From positions 1-64,000 of the forward strand of contig DF241081.1 of the NCBI GenBank assembly GCA_000507305.1: a DNA stretch of 64,000 nucleotides, in the 5' to 3' direction. Under the pieces are notes generated by a model, which saw only the letters and a program-made list of their open reading frames with translations, was not told where the DNA came from and searched no databases. Source of the stretch: Breviolum minutum Mf 1.05b.01 (taxonomy: Eukaryota > Sar > Dinophyceae > Suessiales > Symbiodiniaceae). This document shows, piece after piece, positions 24,976 to 35,400 of the stretch. The position numbers were made by a program, and so were the translations under genes. Positions within the stretch are counted from its first letter, which is position 1, and each line of letters opens with the position of its first letter.

Positions 24976-25151
24976 CAGTCACCGACAGAACTGTAGAAAA
25001 AAGCAAATGGTAAAGCGACCCTGTACTACCCCGGCAACGCCCAAATAAAAACATAACAGGTGAGGATTATTCGTGCCCGGGGACTTTCTCATGCCCGGGT
25101 ACAACGTTTCTATAGTTACAGTTACAGTTTCTGCAATTCGGTCGGTGACTG
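24976..25151. repeat. 176-bp element with 15-bp inverted ends (MITE candidate)
   Basis: cagtcaccgacagaa (24976-24990) and ttcggtcggtgactg (25137-25151) are inverted copies with 14 of 15 positions matching. Both ends are followed in the same direction by tgtagaaaaa. The interior has two gcccggg blocks about 20 bp apart and no sustained coding frame. The form fits a short non-autonomous DNA element, but no target-site duplication was identified. Confidence 0.45.
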
Positions 25152-25964
25152 TAGAAAAAGTAAAGAACGGTGGAATGCAGTGGATCAAGGGTTCATGGAA
25201 TCATCTTGAATCAGCGACAAACTATTTCTAGAACATCTGGACCGTTTTGTGCCCAAAGAATTATAGAAAGTCAAAACCTAGGTTTTCCCAGCAATGACGG
25301 AAAGGAGAACTGTAGAGTGAGTGCAATGAGGAATTTGCGGATTGTGCCAACGAGTTTTCCCCCATTTGTTACAGCAACGCCTAGTCATAGAAAAACCAGC
25401 TGCAGTAAAGAAAACGGGGCATTCGACAATGAGAAAAAAGATTCGACACTTGTGTCCACGACCATCTATACAATGGAGGCATCCGGTTCGATCGAAGGCT
25501 TTCGCCGTATTTTTTTGGCAAGTTTGCCAGTGAAATCCAGCAGAGTAAATCACTTTGTTACATTTGATATCATTTGATCACCATTCGCTGAAATAACTTC
25601 TGTGATGCGAATCTACTTTGTGTTCCTGATTTTTATGTTCAGTGACTTTTTGTGGACTCTTGACATCCTTGTCTTTGTTGCACCACCTCTGGCACCGCAT
25701 TCCCCAAAAAGACCTCAGGTGAGCAACTTGTTAGCAATATCAGCTCCGGGGTGACAGGACCAGGTAGCTCTGCCGAGTCATCTCCTTGAAGTGGGCCAAA
25801 AGCTGCCTGTTCATCTTTAGGATGAGGTTTACTTATCTTGACTTTCATGTTTGACAGCCTTCAGTTGTGTGGTAGATATGTTGTACAGTAGATATAGTTG
25901 GTGGTAGTCAGTCGTGTTGTTTCAATGAAGTCTTTTGTTATATATATATATATTAATATATATA

Positions 25965-26070
25965 TATATATACCCTCCAGGGAACTAACATATCACCCAA
26001 AAATGGCATTTTGAAGATGATTTTCCTATTCCCAAGGTGGCATATGTTAGTTCCCTGGAGGGTATATATA
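25965..26070. repeat. Perfect 29-bp inverted repeat with 48-bp loop
   Basis: The arm 25965-25993 (core ccctccagggaactaaca) is the exact reverse complement of 26042-26070 (core tgttagttccctggaggg). The loop is 25994-26041. The outer side continues into a TA tract at about 25941-25970. As RNA this would form a strong hairpin. It lies 41 bp before the first ERp29 exon I can place, so it is probably transcribed as intron. It could be a small foldback/MITE element or a hairpin RNA precursor; sequence alone does not decide. Confidence 0.9.
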
Positions 26071-26110
26071 TTCTATCATCATGAAAGCGGCTCCCCCTTG
26101 CACCATTGAG

Positions 26111-27991
26111 GAAGGCAGATTCCTTCAAGACAATTTGCCAAGCCGCTTCGGTTGTGCCGAACTTCTTTGCTGCAGAAGTGCCGGTACAACGCTTCAACGA
26201 GAAGGAAAATGATGAGGCAACTGGAGGGGAGAGAAACAAAACATATCGGAAAAATGAGATCTCAGGTAGAACACAGTTTGCATTGTCATTTGTAGTTTAG
26301 TACCATGTCTAATTAATCGTTATATGATATATCATATAGATTACGGTGTCTATATATATATGTTTTTTTGGGGGGGGATATGTGACATATCTTTTTTAAT
26401 ATGTACAAACGCGATATATACATCCAGATTTGCAGGGGTGTTGCATCTCCAATTGATTTTGGGTGCGTTGACTTTCATCATATCTTTGTGATTGCAACAA
26501 CCGCATCGGTTTTGATGGCTGCCGCCTTTGTTTGGGCCCATGTGCTCCCTGCAGGTTCGCATAAGATTTAATCTCACATTGGAAGACTTCCCAGCACTGT
26601 ACCTCTTCATTGTGCCCTGGCAGTATTTGGCAATTTCCTTTAATGTATATATATATATATATATAGACATGCATTGCCTGGCTGGACTTTCCTTGTTCTC
26701 TATTGTCATCCTTAAGGCCTTAAGGAAGCATCTGTTTAAAGTTATGGCTTGGTTCCAATCACTAACTAGCTCGCTGCTTGGTATGCTTGATCCTCTCAGG
26801 AAGGCCACCGCGAAGGCTTGAGGTACACTGATGCGGTGCAGACTCCCAACATGATCAGATGGTTGCAGCTTGACGGCCATTCAGCCTTCCAACTAGATCA
26901 ACACAACCTAGTCTTTCTTCGGTGGTGATGTTTCGAAGACATGCGGGGCTACTAAGGAGAATTAATTCTGAATTTGTCATGCTTCGTAAAATCATTTGGA
27001 TCTATTCATATCAATTCATATCTGCTCATATCTATTCATACCATTCCAATATTTGTTCATATCCATTCATATCATTTCATAATCTATTCATATCTGCATC
27101 TATTTTGAACCATCGACCCACTTAGCTCCATCCGGATCTGATGAAAAATTCCATCCCATCTACTAAGGCGCTCCAATGGGATCATGATGCCTTCCATCAC
27201 CAGCATTGATGAACTTGATGCTTTGGTGGAGATATTTCTCCAAGCTCCCAAGCTCAGGTGGAGGGAGATTTTTGGATGATTTTGTTGTTGGATTTGGATG
27301 CTGAATGACAGTGGGTGAATTCTCAATCTTGGAATATGAAAAACAGAATATTGGTTTCTATAACTTGTTCCTGAAATTGATTGTGATGATGGCCAGCTCA
27401 TATCATTGCCGCAGTCTATTAAAGGATGGAAATTTGAAGATGTTATAATTTCTAATGATGATGTAGCAGAAGCCATTTGCAGAAATGAATCATATTGCCC
27501 CATGTCTCAAATGTCCCAAAGTCCTTGCCTGTGCTGGAGGCATGTAGAAGAAGCCAAGCAGATTGCCACCAAGTACAGCACTGATCCCAAAGCACCTATG
27601 AACCTGGGCAAGATAGGATGCATTGGGATAGGGGTTGCAGATTTTTGTGCGGCTTCACTTTGATTCATGCATCAATCTTCAACAGATTCGGAAGTATGAT
27701 CCCTGCAACAAGAACACATAATGAGATGCACCAGTATGGACGCAAGTGAGGGAAAGAAAGCCAATCCATAATTTCAGGAATACTTCATCAGGCGGGACGA
27801 TATGATGATGGAATTTATCCACCTGCCGAATGATACTGAGATACGCGAAGACCATGGAGAAGATTTTGGAGAAGGGTACTGAATATCCCGTGGAGGAAGT
27901 CAAACGTGTGATGAAGATTCTGGAGGGGAAGGTGCACACGGGAAGTTTGGACACCAACGCCAGGATACAATGTCGAGATATGTTGAGATAA
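26111..27991 (+). CDS. ERp29-like protein (PDI family, redox-inactive), six exons, N-terminus missing
   Basis: ERp29 is an ER-lumenal escort protein with a thioredoxin fold lacking C-x-x-C and a C-terminal all-helical D domain. Exons: 26111-26216 (ADSFKTICQ through FFAAEVPV to EKENDE), 26555-26611 (FNLTLEDFPALYLFI, the conserved cis-Pro strand), 26800-26867 or 26875 (REGLRYTDAVQTPNMIRWL, the Y-T-G-x-V...I-x-x-W-L segment), 27204-27257 (SIDELDALVEIFLQAPKL, start of D domain), 27540-27611 (HVEEAKQIATKYSTD), 27841-27991 (YAKTMEKILEKGTEYP to KILEGKV, stop TAA at 27989). All phases match if exon 3 ends at 26867. Donors are GC at 26217 and 26868 and GA at 27612, the others GT. Spacing matches animal ERp29 closely. 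The first strand and signal peptide lie upstream; a reading ending NHFVTFDI near 25570 is a candidate. The predicted C-terminus (CRDMLR) has no KDEL-type retention signal, which is unusual unless the last exon is misread. Confidence 0.78.
26434..26551 (+). other. Possible hydrophobic exon within an ERp29 intron
   Basis: Between a ccagatttgcag acceptor and the ccctgcag that I use as the next ERp29 acceptor, one + frame is open and hydrophobic (HHIFVIATTASVLMAAAF). It has no place in ERp29. It may be a chance frame or an alternative exon. Confidence 0.2.
26998..27100. repeat. Degenerate tandem of a tattcatatc-like unit
   Basis: Eight or nine imperfect copies of about 10-13 bp, (t)attcatatc, in a row. 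It lies in the ERp29 intron between exons 26800-26867 and 27204-27257. Confidence 0.75.
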
Positions 27992-28424
27992 CTGTTTGGC
28001 TCGTTTGCTTGCTATGAGTCGTTGTTTCTTGGTATCATTGTGAGTTTGTGCCATCTCAACATTCAAGAGTCGCCCGAAACTGTCACCCTGAAATGATGTA
28101 AGTAGCATGGGGTAACTTTAGGGCTCCCAGTCGTTACAGCAGCTGGGAAGATGGTCAGGTGCATCCGCAGAAGCGCAAAGAGCTGGGGGAAAAGCTGAAA
28201 GTATTGACCCTCAGAAGAAGTTTAGCAGGCATCGCCACCTTGAGTTTTGAAGATTCGGCACTGCAGTTTCCAGTATATTAATATATATATATATAACAGA
28301 GATAATTTATTGCTTTACAGCGCTTTATATACACATATTTTACGGTTGCTTACAGCCGTGTTCCAGTGGATCAGTTTTGGGCTCTCCCTTTTGATCCTAC
28401 GGAATGAGGAAAATCTTTGCTCAG

Positions 28425-28565
28425 TTGGAAGCATGCGATGTCTATGAATGCCCATCTGGCTACGAGAAACGCTTTGGGGCTGCAGGCAAAAATAGATCCA
28501 ACACGGATAGACAACGTTTTGCTTGGCTTCGTTGTGTAGGGGAGGATTGGGCCCTGGAATTTTAG
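28425..28565 (+). CDS. Orphan terminal exon, unknown protein
   Basis: Acceptor aaatctttgctcag, then LEACDVYECPSGYEKRFGAA and RQRFAWLRCVGEDWALEF, stop TAG. An ATG at 28404 is in frame just upstream, so it could also be a start. Three Cys; no family recognised. Confidence 0.45.
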   Translation: MEACDVYECPSGYEKRFGAAGKNRSNTDRQRFAWLRCVGEDWALEF

Positions 28566-30145
28566 GATGCTCTGTCAATATGGCTAGTGACTAGTGGTGC
28601 TTCTGAGTTACATCGATCAAGGTTCCGGATCCCATCAAGTTGTTGCTCAGAGTTGGACGTGGGTTCGGAGATCGGTTGGGTTGTTGTTTGGGTTTTTCTT
28701 AACATCAGATTTCATTTCCTGGAGGAGGATGATCCTTGAAAAGAGTGTGGTTTGGGCAATCATAAAATGCTCCTTCGCAAGTCACATGTGGTTTAAGCTC
28801 TCTAAGACTTTCGCAGACTTCAGCAACATGGCCAGCATGCCAGGCATCATTGGCATCGACAGGGATACTTGTTGCAAGCCGCCCTGCTACAGCATGGAAG
28901 GATTCTTGGCAAATCCTCACCCTTTTTCCTAGCTTGGATCGGACTTGATACCTTCAATCCTTTCACCCCTCACTTCCCGCATATGGGGAATGTTTGCTCA
29001 CAGCAGCTTGACTCATGCATCGCTAGATTCGTTTTTGGCAGCAATGCATAAAACGCCCAGCATATATGAGCAGATCACAAAAAGTCAAAGATATAGGCCC
29101 ATGGCGGATGTTGGTGCTATATTTTTGCAAGCCCCTCCCAAAAGAGACTGCCATGATCTCGCCCATAGCTGCCATAGCTATGAGTTGACAGTTGTTCTTA
29201 TGTTTGTTTCCTCTAAGCAGGTGATGAACATGATGCCCAAGGACATCACTGTGATTACTATGACGAACGAACGGTGCAGGAATGTGGAATCTTGGCAGCC
29301 TTCTCGATGACAGATGACAGAGTAAGTGTAGTGGGTAGTCCAGTTTCCATGTCCTGTGGGAACGTCACGGAAGAAGTGCGTTCCTTCAAGATGTATTCAG
29401 CTACGCCTAGATCTATGCTACAGGGAGGCCAGGCGTGATGCAGGAAGGAATGTGCCGCTGCTGGCGGGAACACTGAAGATGTATGCGCCATGTCATGTTC
29501 CATATCACTTGACAAATCGTCAACTTTGAGAATCTCATGCGACCAGATCAAGCGTCAGAACTTATCCTGTCCTGCAGCCAGCTGATGGCTTTTCACTGAG
29601 GAGACTGGGATACCCAAAAGTTCCGCGCGAGTCGCATGTGTTGTGGCTGCGGAGGAGGGCAAACAAGGATCCCTGAGTCTGATTGAAGTTTCATCAAGGC
29701 CGCCAAGGCCGAGTAAAGGCAATCAATTGGCTTTCCGTTGGCTGCACAATGCGCCATGGAAGCATCCTGTAGCTTGATGTATAGATTGCCAATGCTCCAG
29801 CCATCAAGTGCTGTACCTTGGTTTCGGATCGATCCACTTTCGACAACTTCATATCCTTGTGATTTGTGGAGAGAGTTGAGTAAGTTGAGAAGTGGGATGT
29901 GCATTTGGGAAAGCCTGCATGTCTTAGAACAATTTGCAAGAGTATATGTACTTCGTTTTGGACGCTTTTTGGTACTCCTTTTGAGCTGGCTGCCAAGTAC
30001 AATTTCCAAGTAAGAAAGTTGCTACCAGGCGATGGCAATGGCAGTCTTGGCACCGAGATCTGTGGAAAGGTGGGCCTCTTACAGTAACAGCTGTAAGAAC
30101 ATTAGGGTCTTGACATGACATGAACTGACACAGAGAAAGTGAAAA
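28566..30145. other. Coding-like on both strands, strand not resolved
   Basis: 28705-28920 minus (SFHAVAGRLATSIPVDAND) and 29593-30009 minus (139-codon frame with ALDGWSIGNLYIKLQDAS and GKPIDCLYSALAALMKL) read well. But + frames at 29738-30013 and 29914-30070 (FWTLFGTPFELAAKYNFQ) also do. Real exons are likely, but I cannot decide strand or family. Confidence 0.3.
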
Positions 30146-30436
30146 ATGGGTTATGATGATAAACACATCATGCATGCAGCATGGAATGCAATAGAAGGGG
30201 CAAGACCAGACCCTTTGGGTGACTCCCCTGTAGGCCTTTGCTGGGCGTGCCTTTGCAGGCATGGGGGAGTGTGGGCCGGCTTCATCACGCACAAGTTGTT
30301 TGTGGGAGGTGTGCTGTACAGTTTGATGCGAGGTTGCATATGGCATGCTGATGCCTTGCTACTTAAAGCGCTTAAAGCTGGACGTGTGAAAGACTTTCGA
30401 AGCGTATTTGTAGCCGTAGCCCTTTCAGATGTTTGA
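30146..30436 (+). CDS. 96-codon ORF or terminal exon, unknown protein
   Basis: From ATG 30146: MGYDDKHIMHAAWNAIEGAR, then a Cys/Gly-rich stretch (GLCWACLCRHGGVWAGF), a hydrophobic segment and LKALKAGRVKDFRSVFVAVA, stop TGA. Good codon composition over the whole length. Could be a complete small protein or a last exon. Family unknown. Confidence 0.45.
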   Translation: MGYDDKHIMHAAWNAIEGARPDPLGDSPVGLCWACLCRHGGVWAGFITHKLFVGGVLYSLMRGCIWHADALLLKALKAGRVKDFRSVFVAVALSDV

Positions 30437-30935
30437 GTCGAGTCATTTGTTTTTTTTATAACCAGGTTGGAAACGGTTTATTTCTCATCATTGGAATCTG
30501 AACGCTGGAGGGTCATCTATATACGGACCTACTGTTTTGTGTTGCTGTGCACGGAGGTTTCCAACACTCCGTTGGTGAAAAAGCTGGAGCATGTTGGAGT
30601 ATCGATCATCAAACGGTTTTAAATGGTTTTAATGGATTTGGTATGAGTCAAAAGGCTTGTCAGTGGAGTGATTGTAAAGGAGAGGTTCACTAAGGCACAG
30701 GGACGGCTGTTACAGTCAGACTCGAGAGAGAGAGAGGGAGAGGAGGGATTTCTAGTGACCTCCCTCTGTGACCTCCAATTTTCAAACACTGTCATAAAGT
30801 TCTTTGGATTCGGATTAGACTTTGGACATCCTTGGACCCACTGTGAAGTGTACTGTGAGCTTATGCTGTAATCTGCTGTAATTGATTTGGCCCATAGCAA
30901 TCCATCAAGACACCTGTGTTGAGTTGATGATGTCC
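30437..30935 (+). other. Little content; one possible exon
   Basis: 30674-30755 is open on + (VKERFTKAQGRLLQSDSRE) and contains a GA microsatellite. No splice chain. The remainder shows nothing. Confidence 0.25.
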
Positions 30936-31122
30936 TTTGAGGGCACGTCTGCATCATCTTCCTCAAGAAGACCATCAGAGGTCAGGGGGAAGGCCCCGGA
31001 GTTGTCACCGGTGGAGTTGGACACGGTCTAAAACTTGACCTCAAGTGTTCGGACTCCCACCTTATCCAGGTGGGCCACCTCAACGTGATTGCTTCGGCCA
31101 GTGTGGCATGGGCTCCTAGAGA
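30936..31122 (+). CDS. Orphan terminal exon, unknown protein
   Basis: One + frame reads HVCIIFLKKTIRGQGEGPG then LDLKCSDSHLIQVGHLNVIA and stops at TAG after ASVAWAPRDE. Strand-like and continuous over about 60 codons, probably a C-terminal exon. The acceptor (tcctttgag) is only moderate. No family recognised. Confidence 0.4.
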
Positions 31123-31568
31123 TGAATAGCTTTGGAGACTTAGAATGATTTTGTGAGATGAAGGGCTTACATAATTCTTCATGCAGCTTTGGCTAGGCTC
31201 GGGGATTTCTTTCGACATGGAGTTGGGCGGAGTTGAGATTTGCTGCTTTCTGCCTCTACAACGTGTATTTTAGTTTGCTGAATATTGAGGTTGCTTTTCT
31301 AAATAAATTGGTACCTCAAACCCAATGATTCTCTCCAAAAACTGAAACATCACATCCAGAAAGACCAGGTGGCAATGGGCCGAGCGAAGGGTCGTGCGAA
31401 AGCCGTAACAACCTCAGAGAGGACAAAGCGCATCAGCATTGTGTACTAGCTTGAAATGAGAAGGACAAAGTGAGTTGTGAAGCTTGGCACTTGTGAAATT
31501 GAGATTGCATGCACTTCGTGAAATATGTTCGTTGGATTCTATGTTTTTATTTGTTGTTGAATTTTCAG

Positions 31569-32128
31569 TCCGTCCATTTGGATGAGGATAAACATGATTC
31601 TGATAGTGGTGATGGTGGAAATGGTGACAGTGACGAAGACGACGCAGACAACCACCTTAACCTATATACCCTTGGGAAATATAATGACGCTACCTTGCGT
31701 CTAGAGGATGCTCAAGGATTTCCCTCCAACTGCGCCCCAATCATTCTGAGTTTTCCTTTTGCCATGCCAGGCGCCATGATGCCATGCTCCAGTGATGTGC
31801 GAGACAACCGTGAAAAGGTTTCATTATATCGATCTATATCGTTAGCTCTTCTCAATTTAAGATAGAACATGCTATATCATAATAGGACCCCTGAAAGATA
31901 GAATATACATGAATCATAAATATATATAAATAGCATATTGAATCTCCAACAGTCTCTGTTTTACACATCTTTGATCATCTCCGTAGGTTCAGGGCGATCT
32001 ACTTCACCTAAGTTACCTGACCCAAAAGGTGGCAACACAACCCTGTGGCCCGAGGTCAGAGCTGCACACCCACCCCGCAGAATCTTCGCATCACGGGAGG
32101 TTGCCATGGATGATGTCAAGGTGCCTGT
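31569..32128 (+). CDS. Two phase-0 exons, acidic unknown protein (31569-31817, 31987-32128)
   Basis: 31569-31817: acceptor tgttgaattttcag, donor gtttca, 83 codons with an acidic stretch (DSDSGDGGNGDSDEDDADN) and then NHLNLYTLGKYNDATLRLED. 31987 onward: acceptor gatcatctccgtag, phase 0, VQGDLLHLSYLTQKVATQP to about 32128 before a GTGCCT donor. It lies just before the 5'-nucleotidase core and could be its N-terminal extension or the end of another gene. Confidence 0.45.
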
Positions 32129-32347
32129 GGGTTGATTTTAACAATTTTGCACCTATCATGCTTGTATCACAATCATGGATTCTTGTGGTGATATTGCCAA
32201 CTGTAGCTGCCATGCTATGGAAGCATATATATCCTGTGCTTTCCATGTGGAATGGTTCCATCCATGCATACGGGGGTAGCGGTCACTGTAGGCACTAGCA
32301 TCACAGTGCTTTTCATGTCATTCATGGCAAAGAGATTTGCTTCATAG

Positions 32348-32379
32348 TGGTCGACCCTAAAGAACGCTTAAAGATAATG
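32348..32379 (+). CDS. Possible N-terminal exon of the 5'-nucleotidase
   Basis: Acceptor tgcttcatag, frame VDPKERLKIM, then a GC donor (gcgtca) in phase 0, which would join directly to VIGYDLDYT. Family members have a basic/hydrophobic stretch just before the motif I strand. Short, so weakly supported. Confidence 0.35.
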
Positions 32380-32498
32380 GCGTCATGTCACATGTCCTTC
32401 TCACATGTCCTTTGTTTAGCCATATATGGAGTGTATATTTACAGTAGGGACTCAATCTTTTTTTCCCGTTACCAGTGGGCCGTTCTGGCTGAAGCAAG

Positions 32499-35400
32499 GT
32501 TATTGGTTACGACCTGGATTACACATTGGTGCACTACCGGGTGAAGGACCGCCGCACTGAGCAACCTTTTCTTGGTTGCAGAGTGGGTTCAGTTTTGGAT
32601 ACATGGGTAATGATAGAATGTAAAGGTGCAGATGCACAACGATACACAAGTGCATATGGCATTCCTAATCGACATACTGTAATATACATACTTACATTTT
32701 TTTATGCACATGGTCACATGGATATCATTCATCAGCAGATTCATCATCATCACAACTGATTTGAGTGATCGTGGCAATTCATGGTATTGATGGTGAAGAT
32801 GATGGAGACGATGATGATGATGACCATGATGATCATGATCATGATCGAGTTTAAGTATATGCAGATGATGTTTTATTACCATTCTACTGTATTTGCTTTT
32901 GGTGTGCTCCTGTCCTTCATTGAACTCTAAAGTTGAAACAGCAAAATAAGTGTTTTCTGAGCTCACCAGGTTCATCAAGAATCAAGAACAGGTCGAAGGT
33001 TTCGGTTTGAGGATTAGAGACTAACTGTGTTCTTACATTTTGCATCTTCTGGTTGATCTGTCTTTTGTTATTTGTTGTCTGTTCTGTGAAGTCTTCAATT
33101 TCATAATTTCTATATTTGGTTTAAGTTGTTTCCTTTTTGGCGTGCAGTTGCAACAATGGTGGTATACTATTTGCATGCTTGTTTGCCTTGTCCGCCGTGT
33201 TCCCTTATCACAAAATGTTCTGAGTGTTTGGAGTGGAATCCATCTTATTACTTCTTACTCCACGGTCCACCACTTCTGATTCAACATCTTCGATTCTTGT
33301 TCCTTTCATTGTTCATGCCCGCTTCGCTCACAGCTGCATGGACTAGGCATGGGAGGGAGCAGTGTACACGCAGTGCAAAGAGATCCTCCGAAAGAAAGGC
33401 AGGTGGCACCCAGTTGGTAGCAGCAGGCAAGAAGCTTGACACAGAAACGTGCCTTCTTTAAATATTACATTTACCACGCACATGCAAAGACATCGGCGGA
33501 GTTCACTGCAGCTCTGCGGAGGAAGAAAGCCATTACATTAGGATTGTTCATTGATTCACAGTCACTACATCAATTTCCGCATTTTGGCCACCTGGCTGCA
33601 GGATCATCCATCTATGATTGCACCGATTCATGCTCATTCATGCTCCAAGTCTAAGAAAGTTGTGCAGCAAAATCAGTCCCATTGAGCGGTGCCAAGGAAG
33701 CTCAAACCAGGTATGCAGCAACATTCTATGATTTGACAAGTAGTCTTTTGCAAGTGTTTATTGATACACAGAAATCCCAGGGACAATTGACAATATATAT
33801 ATATACATGCACATGATTATATACACACCATCCCATCCCTGTGGCGTGAACCGTGCTCCACTTGGCAACCATGGCACCCACCGTGAATGGGGCTTACCGC
33901 GGGCGATATGCCCCGGGACGGGTCATGTTCCCAGTCAAGGCCTTTAATGAAGTGGGTGAAACCTGGGAGAGATCGGTCAGGTTGAAGCAGGAAGGCATTG
34001 ACACCATGGACTTAGTCTATGCTTTGCAGGAAGGACCTCAAGAACGAAGCTGGGCCTTGCAACTGTTGTCAGCCATTGTGGAGTCACAGCCAGAGATTGG
34101 TTGGCAACTTATGCCCCAAGTGCTGGATGCCCTGAATGATTCAACTTCTGTTACTTTGGCAGCCATGCAGGTCTTAAGAAAACTGCAGGCATCACAACAT
34201 GTGGAGAAAATCTTAGACTTCCTGCAGGATCCAAATGCAGAATTACGAAGTGCTGCTGCTGAATGTTTGGGAGAATTGGATGCTTGGACCTTGTCTGAAG
34301 AGCTGCGGCCTTGCTTCTCAGATAATGACAGCAGTGTGGTGAAATCAGCTTTGCAAGCGGTATGCTGCTGGGGTGAGAACGGTCAAACCTTGGCCAGTTC
34401 CATCGTTCAATGCTTGGACCATCCCTCTGCACAAGTCCGTTGCGCTGCTGTACAGGCGCTCACTTCCTTTGCAGAAGCTGCTGAACGTTTCGCAGGACTT
34501 GTGGCAAAGCGTCTGAAGGATTCGGACTTGCAGACCAAGGACCGGGGTTTCACGGTTGCAGTGGAATTGTGTGATGGGGATACCGTAAGATATCCTTGGC
34601 TCACCTTGACTCATGTTGACTACAGTATAAAGTGAACTTTTGTAATCTAAGCAATGATACTCAGATTTTCCACACCTTGCACTGCCACTTCAAACATCAC
34701 ATCTTAAAAAGACAAATCCGAATTCCTCTTCAAACTCTCAAGATGAAGGAGGCAGCTGTGGCCTTCTTTGCTGCGTTGGGTCCACGTGGTGTTCGCCGTG
34801 CTGCAGGCCTAACCTTGGACCTTTTGAAGGATCCTGAAGGAAGGTGTGCTGCTGCCATGGCCCTGGGGCATATGGGAGTCGTAAGTAGCGCAGAAGATGT
34901 CGCATCATTGCTTTATCCTGGTTCTGACACAGCACTGGCGTTGGCCGCCACCGGCTTAGAGAAGCGTTTGGGCACTGAATTGCGGCGGCCTGAGTGTGCT
35001 GCTGCCTTTGCTTTGTCCCTGATGGGGGAGGAAGGTGGCAAACATGCCGACTCCATCGCTGCACTCCTGGCAGAAGACCTTCCTGCTGAAGCAAAGGCTT
35101 CCCTGATCAGATCTTTGGCTTGCATGGGCACTCACGCAAGTGGCCACAAAGGTAAGTTATTGAGCTTTCTGGAACATCCACAAGCACTTTTTCGTGAGGC
35201 GGCCTGCTGGTCTTTTGGCACCTTGTTGCAGGAGGAGGGCATTGACCTGTTGTTGGCACTCTTCAGTGATTCTCAGGCAACAGTAAGAGAAAGGGCTGCC
35301 AGAGCATTAGGCAATCTGCAGGAAGCATCTTTATATGTGGATCATTTGGGTATGCTGTTGGATGATCCAGTGCCTGCTGTGCAAGCACAAGCCTTACAAA

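Larger units (their letters stand above)
23544..26110 (+). other. Repeats, weak exons and the expected ERp29 N-terminus
   Basis: Holds the CATA tract, the MITE candidate and the 29-bp inverted repeat. 24466-24560 (+, RRSRVAVRMLEVPGFAFLV) may be an exon. 25170-25577 is a 135-codon open + frame whose end (LPVKSSRVNHFVTFDI) resembles the first strand of ERp29, K-F-V-x-V-K-F-D; its start and splice sites are unclear. Confidence 0.35.

Noticed and set aside
26350-26880. 176-codon minus-strand ORF
   Set aside because: It runs through a TA repeat (Tyr/Ile alternation) and lies opposite the ERp29 exons at 26555-26611 and 26800-26867. It has no splice support and no family.
32589-32978. His/Asp-rich minus-strand ORF
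   Set aside because: Its His-rich part is produced by the GAT/ATG repeat inside a 5'-nucleotidase intron.
33853-33870. Earlier GTG start for the HEAT gene
   Set aside because: GTG starts are not expected in a eukaryote, and the ATG at 33871 has a good context and begins the conserved part.
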